The notes under the pieces: generated by a model
Database searches by the model: none
Told to the model about the DNA's origin: nothing
What the model saw: only the letters and a program-made list of their open reading frames with translations
Shown here: piece by piece, positions 43,546 through 51,210 of the stretch
Layout: the number at the start of each line of letters is the position of its first letter
Numbering within the stretch: the stretch's first letter is position 1
Program-made: the position numbers and the translations under genes
Source of the DNA: Ruegeria arenilitoris
GTDB lineage: Bacteria; Pseudomonadota; Alphaproteobacteria; Rhodobacterales; Rhodobacteraceae
DNA: 64,000 nt
NCBI RefSeq assembly: GCF_013030985.1
Contig: NZ_WPYP01000005.1
Location: 237,353-301,352, forward strand
Reading direction: 5' to 3'

Positions 43546-44696
43546 ACCGCCGTATCATTCTGGGAGTAACCCTTGTTGTCGTCCTCGCAGTCTTTGGCTG
43601 GTTTGTCCTAACAGAGCGCCCGATCAGTGTTTCCACCGCCGCCATTGAAAAGAGTGTCCCTGTGCGCGTTTATGGGTTGGGTACGGTCGAAGCACGGATC
43701 GTCTCGGATGTCGGATTTGAAGTTGGTGCCGCACTGACCGAACTTTCGGTCGACAGCGGCGATGCGATCAAAGCGGGGCAGGTCCTTGCCCGACTTCATC
43801 CTACGGAACAACAAGCAAAAGTCGCGCGCGCCAAGGCGGGGTTTGCCGCCGCAGAGGCCACCCTAGGCAAGGCCGAGGCAAACGTGATTCGCGCCCGCGC
43901 CATTCTGGCGCAGCGGCAATCGACAAATGCGCGCCAGCAGGAACTTGCCGGACGCAATGCCGTCTCGACTCAGTCTGCAGAAGAGGCGCAGCGTGATGTC
44001 GATGTTGCAGCGGCCGATCTGGCCGTCGCAGAAAGCGATGTTGAAGTAGCCAAGTCCATGCACAAGGACGCCGAGGCAGCCCTGCAATACGAACGCGTAT
44101 TGCTCGATCATCATGTGTTGCGGGCACCATTTGACGCGGTCGTCGTTGAGCGCCATGTCGAAGCAGGTACCGTTGTTATCGCTGGTGAACCTATCTTTAC
44201 CCTTATAGATCCGAACACTGTCTGGGCATTGGCCTATATTGATGAAGAGCGTGCCGGGCCTCTGCGACTCGGACAAACTGCCGAAGTGCGGTTGCGGTCT
44301 CTGCCGCATCAGGTCTTCACGGGTAAGATCGCGCGGATCGGTATTGAAAGCGACCGGGTGAACGAAGAGCGCCGGGTCTGGATTGCATGCAATCGGTGCC
44401 CGGAACAGGTTTTTCTTGGTGAACAGGCCGAAGTTTGGATCACGGTGACAGAGCTGGCCGATACGGTGTTGGTTCCAGAGATCGCCATAACCGGGTTTGA
44501 TGGGCATGAAGGTCGTATCTGGGTCGCACAGGATGGACGCGCGCATCAGGTGCCCGCAGTCTTCGGTCACCGGACCGAGGATGCGCGGGTCGAACTGGTC
44601 AGTGGTATTGCCGACGGCGCGCAGCTCATTGTGGCACCCGTTAAAGGGTTGTCTGAGGGACGCATGGTTCGGGTTGCCGAGAGGGATGCGCCATGA
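43542..44696 (+). CDS. HlyD/MacA-type membrane fusion protein
   Basis: A 384-residue periplasmic adaptor: one N-terminal membrane helix (IILGVTLVVVLAVFGWFVL), a lipoyl-like hairpin (VGFEVGAALTELSVDSGDAI and LRAPFDAVVVERHVEAGTVV), a coiled-coil of about 110 residues rich in Ala/Glu, then beta-barrel and proximal domains. It overlaps both neighbours by 4 bases. With the FtsX-like permease and ATPase it would form a MacAB-type exporter; an outer membrane channel gene is not in the window. Confidence 0.9.
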   Translation: MNRRIILGVTLVVVLAVFGWFVLTERPISVSTAAIEKSVPVRVYGLGTVEARIVSDVGFEVGAALTELSVDSGDAIKAGQVLARLHPTEQQAKVARAKAGFAAAEATLGKAEANVIRARAILAQRQSTNARQQELAGRNAVSTQSAEEAQRDVDVAAADLAVAESDVEVAKSMHKDAEAALQYERVLLDHHVLRAPFDAVVVERHVEAGTVVIAGEPIFTLIDPNTVWALAYIDEERAGPLRLGQTAEVRLRSLPHQVFTGKIARIGIESDRVNEERRVWIACNRCPEQVFLGEQAEVWITVTELADTVLVPEIAITGFDGHEGRIWVAQDGRAHQVPAVFGHRTEDARVELVSGIADGAQLIVAPVKGLSEGRMVRVAERDAP

Positions 44697-45829
44697 ACCT
44701 CGCTTACCGCGATGTGCGCCATAATCTGTTCCGCTTCGTGCTGACTTGCCTCGGCCTCAGCCTTCTGATGGCGGTCGTGCTGGCAATGATCGGTATTTAC
44801 AATGGGCTGGTCGCGGACGCGCTGAACATCGTCAAAGCACCGCAGGCAGATCTTTGGATTGTTGAATCAGGTACACAGGGGCCGTTTGCAGAAGCCTCAA
44901 AAATTCCCGACGGCACCCGTGATGCCGTGGTGCGATTGCATGGTGTGGCCGAAGCGGGCAGCATCAGCTACCAGACCGTCGAGGCGCCCTTTCGCGGTGA
45001 AACGCTACGCCTCTACGTGATCGGATACGAGCCCGGTCATCCCGGTGGACCCGAAGCAATCTCGGCTGGGCGCGGGATCAGCCAGTCCCATTTCGAGATC
45101 GTGGCCGATGCCAAATCCGGATTGTCCGTAGGCGATGTGATCCGACTGGGCCGCGATCCTTTCACTGTGGTCGGGTTGGTCGAGGATACGATGAATTCCG
45201 CCGGTGATCCGGCAGCGTTCATCACCCTGCGCGATGCGCAGGTGCTGCAGACGCAACTGGCCCCGTCGGCGCAACGCGTTCAGGAGGCGCGAGGCGCAGG
45301 GTTGCTCGAAAGTCAGGACAGTGTTGCAGCTGTGATCGCAAGGCTTGCGCCGAACGCTGACCCGCATGCAGTGGCGCAGACGGTGCGGCAGTGGAAACAC
45401 CTTGGGGCCCTGACACAAGCCGATCAGGAGTCTATCTTGCTGATGTCTGTGGTGGACCGTGCAAAGCGTCAGATAGGTTTGTTTCTGGGCATCCTATTGT
45501 CCGTTTCAGCCGTTGTGATCGCGCTGATTATCTACACAATGACCATGGAAAAGCTGAAGCAGATCGCCACACTCAAACTGATCGGCGCGCCCGACCGCAC
45601 GATCGTCGGGCTGATCGTGCAGCAATCCATTGCACTTGGTGCGGTTGGCTGGAGTTTTGGTCTGATCCTTATCCTGCTCGTCAAGGACTACTTCCCCCGT
45701 CGGGTGGTGTTGGAGCCGATCAACGCCGCCGCGCTAGCAGGGATCATCCTCTTAGTCTGCATCGTCGCCAGCGGCCTTGGTGTGCGTGCCGCACTCAAGG
45801 TCGATCCAGCCACGGCAATCGGAGGGTGA
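44693..45829 (+). CDS. FtsX/MacB-type ABC transporter permease
   Basis: A 378-residue permease with four membrane helices: one near 20-40 (FVLTCLGLSLLMAVVLAMIG), then a large periplasmic domain, then three in the last 130 residues (GILLSVSAVVIALIIYTM, LGAVGWSFGLILILL, LAGIILLVCIVASGLGV). The order and the C-terminal VRAALKVDPATAIGG are typical of MacB/DevC-type permeases. The ATP-binding protein follows 4 bases later. Confidence 0.9.
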   Translation: MNLAYRDVRHNLFRFVLTCLGLSLLMAVVLAMIGIYNGLVADALNIVKAPQADLWIVESGTQGPFAEASKIPDGTRDAVVRLHGVAEAGSISYQTVEAPFRGETLRLYVIGYEPGHPGGPEAISAGRGISQSHFEIVADAKSGLSVGDVIRLGRDPFTVVGLVEDTMNSAGDPAAFITLRDAQVLQTQLAPSAQRVQEARGAGLLESQDSVAAVIARLAPNADPHAVAQTVRQWKHLGALTQADQESILLMSVVDRAKRQIGLFLGILLSVSAVVIALIIYTMTMEKLKQIATLKLIGAPDRTIVGLIVQQSIALGAVGWSFGLILILLVKDYFPRRVVLEPINAAALAGIILLVCIVASGLGVRAALKVDPATAIGG

Positions 45830-45833
45830 CGTC

Positions 45834-46547
45834 ATGCTCAATGATCCGCGCCGCGTGATTGTAGATGTTGCTGATGTCTCCAAGCACTTTGGCGAGGGCG
45901 ATACTCGCGTCGACGCTCTGAAGGATGTTGATCTGTCAGTCCGGGCGGGCGAAGTGGTGGCGCTACTTGGTCCGTCTGGATCGGGTAAAACGACGCTTCT
46001 GAATGCCATTGGCTGCATCATTGCTCCGAGTGCGGGCAAGGTTACGCTGGACGATGAGGTGGTTTACGACAACCAATGGCTGCGAGACGATCTGCGTAAG
46101 CTCCGGCTCGACAAGATCGGGTTTATCTTTCAGTTCCATAATCTTCTGCCATTTCTCGACGCCAAAGATAATGTTGCGCTGGTGCTGAAACTGGCTGGAA
46201 AATCGACGGCTGAGGCGCAAAGGCGCGCTATCGAACTGCTGGACTATCTGGAGGTCGGCCACCGCAAGGATGCGATGCCCGCGCTTCTGTCTGGAGGTGA
46301 GGCGCAGCGTGTAGCCATCGCACGCGCCCTTGCCAACAGCCCGCGCATTATTCTGGCAGATGAGCCAACTGCGGCGCTCGACAGCAAGCGGGCCGGGATT
46401 GTGATGGACCTGATGCGCAAGCTCGCCGCAGAACAGGATGCCTGCATCATCGCGGTCACCCATGACGAAAAGATCTATGACCGGTTTGACAAGCTGTTCC
46501 ATCTTCGCGACGGCAAGCTTGATGGAGAGGGAGGGGACGTGACATGA
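45834..46547 (+). CDS. ABC transporter ATP-binding protein (MacB/LolD type)
   Basis: A 237-residue ATPase. Walker A GPSGSGKTT near residue 45, Q-loop FIFQFHNLLP, signature LSGGEAQRVAIARAL, Walker B IILADEPTAALDS and the switch VTHDE. All catalytic motifs are intact. GGAGGGTGACGTC precedes the ATG. It powers the exporter with the permease before it. Confidence 0.92.
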   Translation: MLNDPRRVIVDVADVSKHFGEGDTRVDALKDVDLSVRAGEVVALLGPSGSGKTTLLNAIGCIIAPSAGKVTLDDEVVYDNQWLRDDLRKLRLDKIGFIFQFHNLLPFLDAKDNVALVLKLAGKSTAEAQRRAIELLDYLEVGHRKDAMPALLSGGEAQRVAIARALANSPRIILADEPTAALDSKRAGIVMDLMRKLAAEQDACIIAVTHDEKIYDRFDKLFHLRDGKLDGEGGDVT

Positions 46548-46951
46548 AAAATGCAAACTCTGGCAACCGCGCCCTGAACATTGCGGCAAGCGTGGCAATA
46601 GTGTTCGGCGCATTGACCGTTTTTTCAGGCGGGCGGGCCTTGTTTGGTAGCGAGGAAGCGCGCGCCGCTGTCGGCAATGCGGTGCCCTTCGTGCTGTGGT
46701 TCAACTTTCTGGCGGGATTCGCCTATGTCGTGGCCGGCATAGGGCTGTTTCTGCGGCATCGGCCAGCAGTTTGGATTTCGACAGGCATTCTGGTTGCCAC
46801 CGTTCTGGTTTTCCTGGCCTTCGGAGCTCACGTGCTGCAAGGCAACGCCTATGAGATGCGCACTGTTGGTGCGATGACCCTGCGCGCGGGTGTCTGGTTG
46901 GTCATTTCTGTGGTGGCTTGGATGCATATCTGGCGGGCGCGTCGATCCTGA
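46544..46951 (+). CDS. Small four-helix membrane protein of the exporter operon
   Basis: A 135-residue protein with four predicted membrane helices (about 12-30, 48-68, 75-97, 108-130). I do not recognise a family. It overlaps the ATPase gene by 4 bases (ATGA) and so belongs to the operon. It may be an accessory subunit of the exporter. Confidence 0.7.
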   Translation: MKNANSGNRALNIAASVAIVFGALTVFSGGRALFGSEEARAAVGNAVPFVLWFNFLAGFAYVVAGIGLFLRHRPAVWISTGILVATVLVFLAFGAHVLQGNAYEMRTVGAMTLRAGVWLVISVVAWMHIWRARRS

Positions 46952-47093
46952 TAGGACAGCCTGCGAAATAGCGCTTCACCCGTAGGCAACACCAAAACCG
47001 CCTGAAGCTCTTCCTTATGACATGCCACTGGGGAATTCACCGCTTAGGACAAACGCACATCACGCGAAGGTCCAAGATGTCCGTCTGCCCGGA

Positions 47094-47114
47094 AAATTGG
47101 GTTTAACCCAATTT
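47094..47114. terminator. Perfect 10-bp-arm palindrome between convergent operons
   Basis: AAATTGGGTT and AACCCAATTT are exactly complementary around one T. CCGTC/GACGG flanks could extend the structure. The location between two converging operons fits a bidirectional terminator; the A/T-rich ends and the GGG/CCC core allow it. It could equally be a protein-binding dyad. Confidence 0.5.
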
Positions 47115-47168
47115 GACCTGCGGACGGCTTTGAGACTGATGTCAGTAATTGAATCCAAGACCAATCCA

Positions 47169-47750
47169 CTATTTTGCGTGGAGTTTGTCCCCCGGTGCAT
47201 TTGCTTCAAGCGGCTGATGGCTTTTCGCCACCTCACCCGTGGAAAAGTCGCCCGACATCAATTCTTCCATGAACAGACTGACGAATTGGGCCCGACCATG
47301 CGTGTCGGATTTTGAGTAGATACTGGTGGCCTGAGCACGAACGGTGCCAGGCGCTGTGTTTCTGACTTTTGCGATGGCTTCATTGTCGAGCCCTTTGAGG
47401 ATCATCGTCGCGATGTCGCGCTCTGCCTGCGTCAGATTCCAGTCCTCGAAGAAACCCTCCATCACCTCGGCCATCTGCCCGCGCGCAACCCTCAGACCGG
47501 CATCCATGTCGTTCACCCGTACCAATAGCCGTCGCAATTCCACCATCAGGAACACGACGCCACCGACAAGTGCGAGTGCTGCCAGCGCTTCGAGTCCGAG
47601 ATGGAGGTCTTCAAGATGTCCGCCGCCGCTCAGATCGGCAATCACGTCGCCGATGAAAAACAGCGCGCAAAGCGCTTGCAGGATGATGATACCCGCAAGC
47701 ACTGTCGCGCGTCGTTCCTTTGTAATCGGCGTCATTGTGCGACGTTTCAT
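47169..47750 (-). CDS. Membrane-anchored LuxR-type regulator
   Basis: A 193-residue protein with two N-terminal membrane helices (about 18-38 and 52-72), a short linker helix, and a C-terminal LuxR helix-turn-helix (LTQAERDIATMILKGLDNEA, IAKVRNTAPGTVRAQATSIY). It lacks a receiver or autoinducer domain. It is the last gene of a coupled operon with PepSY and cytochrome b561 and overlaps the latter by 4 bases. A membrane sensor of the respiratory or haem state controlling DNA directly is the natural inference. Confidence 0.8.
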   Translation of the reverse strand: MKRRTMTPITKERRATVLAGIIILQALCALFFIGDVIADLSGGGHLEDLHLGLEALAALALVGGVVFLMVELRRLLVRVNDMDAGLRVARGQMAEVMEGFFEDWNLTQAERDIATMILKGLDNEAIAKVRNTAPGTVRAQATSIYSKSDTHGRAQFVSLFMEELMSGDFSTGEVAKSHQPLEANAPGDKLHAK

Positions 47751-48322
47751 TCCACCTCTGTTCCGTCCGGAATGCGTTTGTGCCCATTTATCATAGCGCG
47801 CACCAGATTTACACCGGAACGCCAGCTATCGAACGCCACACCGGCAACATGAAGCGCAACCGACAGCATGAGCCAGTTGAAGGCGAACTCATGTGCCTCT
47901 TCCACCCAATCGATGCCAAAGAACCGGATCGTCGTCATCATGTACCCGGTTACGCCGAGGGCTATCACTGTTAGCCAGAGGTTGTAGGCCATGAAGGCGC
48001 CCAGCGGGTTGTGCGACAGATGAACCGTGCGGTCGCCGTGCAGAACCGCCCGCATATGTCGGATCGCTCTTGCCGGGTTTGGCGGGAAAGCGGAAAAGCG
48101 CGCGTGCCTTGGACCGATGACGGCCCAGACCAGACGAAGGGCGACAAGCCCCAGAGCAGCATAACCCACCCACTCGTGCAGCTTGCTTTCTTCTTCGGTT
48201 ATTGCGCCGTTCAGCAGGATAGTCAGGGCAAGCGACCAGTGGATCAGCCTTACCAGTGGATCCCATACCGCGATGTCACGGGCGTTGTCGCGCCCGCTTG
48301 CAGGATCTGTAACAATCGACAT
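47747..48322 (-). CDS. Cytochrome b561-type membrane protein
   Basis: A 191-residue four-helix b-type cytochrome. WDPLVRLIHWSLALTILLNG and LHEWVGYAALGLVALRLVWA contain the first two haem histidines; VEEAHEFAFNWLMLSVALHV gives the other two. It matches the HydC/b561 family that passes electrons across the membrane. The PepSY gene is 7 bases upstream and the LuxR gene overlaps downstream. Confidence 0.85.
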   Translation of the reverse strand: MSIVTDPASGRDNARDIAVWDPLVRLIHWSLALTILLNGAITEEESKLHEWVGYAALGLVALRLVWAVIGPRHARFSAFPPNPARAIRHMRAVLHGDRTVHLSHNPLGAFMAYNLWLTVIALGVTGYMMTTIRFFGIDWVEEAHEFAFNWLMLSVALHVAGVAFDSWRSGVNLVRAMINGHKRIPDGTEVE

Positions 48323-48329
48323 CGTCAGC

Positions 48330-48581
48330 TCACTTCGTCTCGAGCTTGATGATCTTGCCTGTTTCGGGGCTCACATAAACCTCGCCCATGGTTTTGTCCT
48401 TGACGAAGTAGACCTCGATCTTGCCCTCTTCCATTTCGGCCTTGCGGACCTCGTAGCCCATTTCGGTCAAGTTGGAGGTTACTTGTTCCATCGTGGTGCC
48501 AAGTACCGTGTCTGTGCTGAGGTCCTGTGCTAGAGCAGGGGTGGCCATCGCGATAAGTGTGATAAGAGCCAATTTGCGCAT
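48330..48581 (-). CDS. PepSY-domain periplasmic protein
   Basis: An 83-residue protein. A signal sequence (MRKLALITLIAMATPALA) is followed by one PepSY domain (EQVTSNLTEMGYEVRKAEME and EVYVSPETGKIIKLE). PepSY/b561 pairs are common in roseobacters. AAAGGAAAAG precedes the ATG. Confidence 0.85.
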   Translation of the reverse strand: MRKLALITLIAMATPALAQDLSTDTVLGTTMEQVTSNLTEMGYEVRKAEMEEGKIEVYFVKDKTMGEVYVSPETGKIIKLETK

Positions 48582-48853
48582 TTTCTTTTCCTTTTCAGAT
48601 ATCTCAAAGGCGGCAACGATTGTTGTCGCTAGACTTCGACTTGAGCCTTATGAAAGGGTCGCGCAATTGGCAGTCGGCTTACGTACCTTCGATTAAGCGT
48701 GCGCTTAGAGCAAGAGATCGCCGCTCAGGACGATCTTGCAACCGAGTCCAAGCAAGTCACACCGATATCCCTTCCGCTCCAATCTACGTACAGCAACACC
48801 GACCGCTGAAGAACCCCGCGCTGCATTTAGGGGCAACGCAGAATTGATACGCA

Positions 48854-49080
48854 TTACCCAATCACCGTCATCAACGACGACGATGACGAAAAGCTTGAAA
48901 TGGGGCTTAGCGCTATATCATTTGCTTGGTTTATGGCCAAACGTGCCGCGATAAACTCGGGCGTCGAAAGGAATCCATCGCTGTCTTCGTCTGAAGACGT
49001 GAGTTTACCCCCCTGTCGGCAAGGAACTGGACCTGAGACACAAGGCCGTCGCCATCTGCATCCATCTGGTAAACGATGCG
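48854..49080 (-). pseudogene. Frameshifted EF-hand protein gene
   Basis: In the reverse strand one frame encodes DADGDGLVSQVQF (49025-49073), a standard EF-hand calcium loop. Another encodes DEDSDGFLSTPEF (48955-48995), a second loop. The frames switch at a run of six C (49008-49013), which suggests a one-base indel in a single gene with two EF-hands, or a sequencing error there. A start is not visible. The neighbours are the PepSY operon and a cytochrome c. Confidence 0.65.
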
Positions 49081-49384
49081 TCTTTTTCGGCTTGCTTTTC
49101 AGCATAGCGCGGGCCGCGTTGTTATGGATCAGCACCGGCGCCCAACTGGATCGCCATGTACGCCTCGCGTGTGAGATGCCCGCAGAGCATCATGTCGGCG
49201 GTCACAATAATCTGTATCGACCTACTGCCGCATATGCTTTGACGAAGATCATTAAATCTCGCCCAAAGCCGCCAATCGAGTGCAGCAAAAGCCTGCTTAG
49301 AGGTTGACCCTTCTCAAGGTTGATTGCTTCGATGTCGTTTATACTGATCGCTGGTCTTCCGTCGTACAGCATGGAGCTTTGAAC
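49081..49384. other. Intergenic stretch without a recognised gene
   Basis: About 300 bases between the EF-hand remnant and the cytochrome gene. I see no credible ORF or RNA; it may hold the promoter of the cytochrome gene. Confidence 0.4.
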
Positions 49385-49879
49385 ATGAAACAGCTTGTGA
49401 AAATTGGCTTAGCAATCAGCGTCGTTTTCTGGGCAGTTTCCCTGAACGCCCAGCAGTCTGATCCGCATCTGATTTACGAACAGAACTGCGCAGCCTGTCA
49501 CGTCCCGCATGCCGGAGATTTTGTTTCCGAAAATTTGGTTGCGACTGAGAATGGCCTTGTCGGAAAAGCCTCTGGGCGCCTTGTCCTCGATTTTCTGGAG
49601 GCAGGCCACGGCAGGTTATCCGACAAGGAAATCGACGACCTGATTGACCAGTTCGAATTTATCCACGAATCTGGACGCCTGTTCCAAGAGAAGTGCATTA
49701 TCTGCCATGACAATGCTGCCAAATTTGCGCGTCTCAAGTTAATTTTGCGCGACGACATACTTACAGGTCGTTACACGGATCGAAATGTCGCAGAGTTTCT
49801 GTTGCATCACGGAAGACTCGACGCAACTGAGGCTCAAAAGATGGTAGAGATTCTTACGCACCAACTTCAGGTAGAGTAG
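49385..49879 (+). CDS. Dihaem cytochrome c, periplasmic
   Basis: A 164-residue protein. A signal sequence (MKQLVKIGLAISVVFWAVSL, cut after NAQ) is followed by haem sites CAACH near 35-39 and CIICH near 103-107. Only one methionine after the second site can be proposed as a ligand. GGAG precedes ATG 49385. A soluble electron carrier of this type could accept electrons from the GMC dehydrogenases of this window, but no gene linkage shows it. Confidence 0.8.
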   Translation: MKQLVKIGLAISVVFWAVSLNAQQSDPHLIYEQNCAACHVPHAGDFVSENLVATENGLVGKASGRLVLDFLEAGHGRLSDKEIDDLIDQFEFIHESGRLFQEKCIICHDNAAKFARLKLILRDDILTGRYTDRNVAEFLLHHGRLDATEAQKMVEILTHQLQVE

Positions 49880-50012
49880 TCGAGCAGTGAATTCGCTTTC
49901 GGTGTAGGTCGGCTGACAACCCCAGGTAGGACCTTTGGCCCTATTCGCAAAAAGTTAGAATTGTCCATCGCGTGTAAATTCATCTGGCACCAGATTTTGC
50001 GTCCGCGGCGAA

Positions 50013-50100
50013 TGTCGGTAATGCGGGCCGCGACTGCAGCATCACCTCTGGGTGGTGAATGTCTCTTATGGGCCGCCTTCGAGTTTCGAGGTCGAAGCAG
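50013..50100. repeat. Intergenic repeat, family A copy 1
   Basis: AATGTCTCTTATGGGCCG at 50058-50075 recurs at 62955-62972 and, with one change, at 63451-63468. Upstream, AATGCGG and CGACTGCAG also match the copy at 63414-63435 in order and with similar spacing. All three copies are intergenic. Confidence 0.7.
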
Positions 50101-50185
50101 TGCAAGTCTTTCTAGGACAGTGTTCACGCAAACGGCGCATCGATTGATGCTATGTTTCAAAAGCCGGTCATGCTCTGATGTAATC

Positions 50186-51112
50186 ATGAAGTTGAATAAA
50201 ACTGCGCTGGCCTATGGGGCATTGTTGCTTGCAATGCTGATCAGCGCTGGGAACTTCTTGTTCGGCAATCTGGCAGTTAGTGAAGTACACCCGGTTGCAC
50301 TGACATTTTGGCGCTGCCTGATTGCAGCAATGTTTGTTTTTCCTCTTGTTATGAGAGGGCGGAGCAACCCGCTTAAGCAATTCAAAGGCAGTTGGCTCCG
50401 CTATACAATCCTTGCCTGCATTGGTGTGGTGGCGACGCCCTGGTTTGTATATTCAGCGCTCCGATCCAACGACCTTATAGATCTTGGCGCGGGGTACACC
50501 AGTGTGCCTTTGTTGACGATCTTGTTTTCTGCATTGCTGCTTAACGAACGCTTGCGTTCTGTCCAGTATTTGGGCGTAGCGGTTGCACTCATTGGAGCGC
50601 TGATTTTTGCGTTTCGTGGAAATCTAGAAAATCTAATCAATTTCAACCCGCATCTCGCCTTCTTATTGATGATAACGTCCAATGCTTGCCGCGGGCTATA
50701 TTTGGTTCTTCTCAAAAAATGGGACATGCACCCTAGGCCTGACGAAGGTTTGTTTGTGATTTTCATTGTTGGAATTGTCGTATTGCTGCCGTTTGTCGTG
50801 ATTCACGAAGCTGGCACGCTTCAACCGTTAGACTATTCCTGGCAGGTCTGGGGCTCGATCTTGTTCATTGGAGTTGGCATGGGTGCTATCTATCTCCATT
50901 TGCTCAATTTCGGGACAAACGAAGTTGGCGCATCGACTGCTTCCCTGTTTGCATATCTCGTACCGATACTCGTTGCGGTCGAAGCCGTTGCTCTAAAGGG
51001 TATGGACTTTCAGATTTATCAAGGCGTCGGCGGTGTGCTGATTATCGGTGGCGTTCTAATCGCAACCCGTTTGCACCGTCGACCAGTTGCTCCGGACCAT
51101 CCGCCTCATTGA
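50186..51112 (+). CDS. EamA-family (DMT) transporter
   Basis: A 308-residue protein with ten predicted membrane helices in two EamA repeats, first LLLAMLISAGNFLFGNLAVS and second FLLMITSNACRGLYLVLLKK. The loop LLNERLRSVQYLGVAVALIG ends the first repeat. ATG 50186 is preceded by TGATGTAATC, a weak site. Not closely related to the EamA protein at 8685. Substrate unknown. Confidence 0.85.
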   Translation: MKLNKTALAYGALLLAMLISAGNFLFGNLAVSEVHPVALTFWRCLIAAMFVFPLVMRGRSNPLKQFKGSWLRYTILACIGVVATPWFVYSALRSNDLIDLGAGYTSVPLLTILFSALLLNERLRSVQYLGVAVALIGALIFAFRGNLENLINFNPHLAFLLMITSNACRGLYLVLLKKWDMHPRPDEGLFVIFIVGIVVLLPFVVIHEAGTLQPLDYSWQVWGSILFIGVGMGAIYLHLLNFGTNEVGASTASLFAYLVPILVAVEAVALKGMDFQIYQGVGGVLIIGGVLIATRLHRRPVAPDHPPH

Positions 51113-51210
51113 TACATGCAATGCCAGTGGAACGGTATCTGGCATCGTTTTGCGTGTTGCGATTTGAATGAAATACTATGCCGCACTGCCCAGCCAACAA
51201 GACGCGAAGT

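Noticed and set aside
47094..47114. Origin of replication or phage attachment core
   Set aside because: A single palindrome with no DnaA boxes or integrase nearby does not support either.
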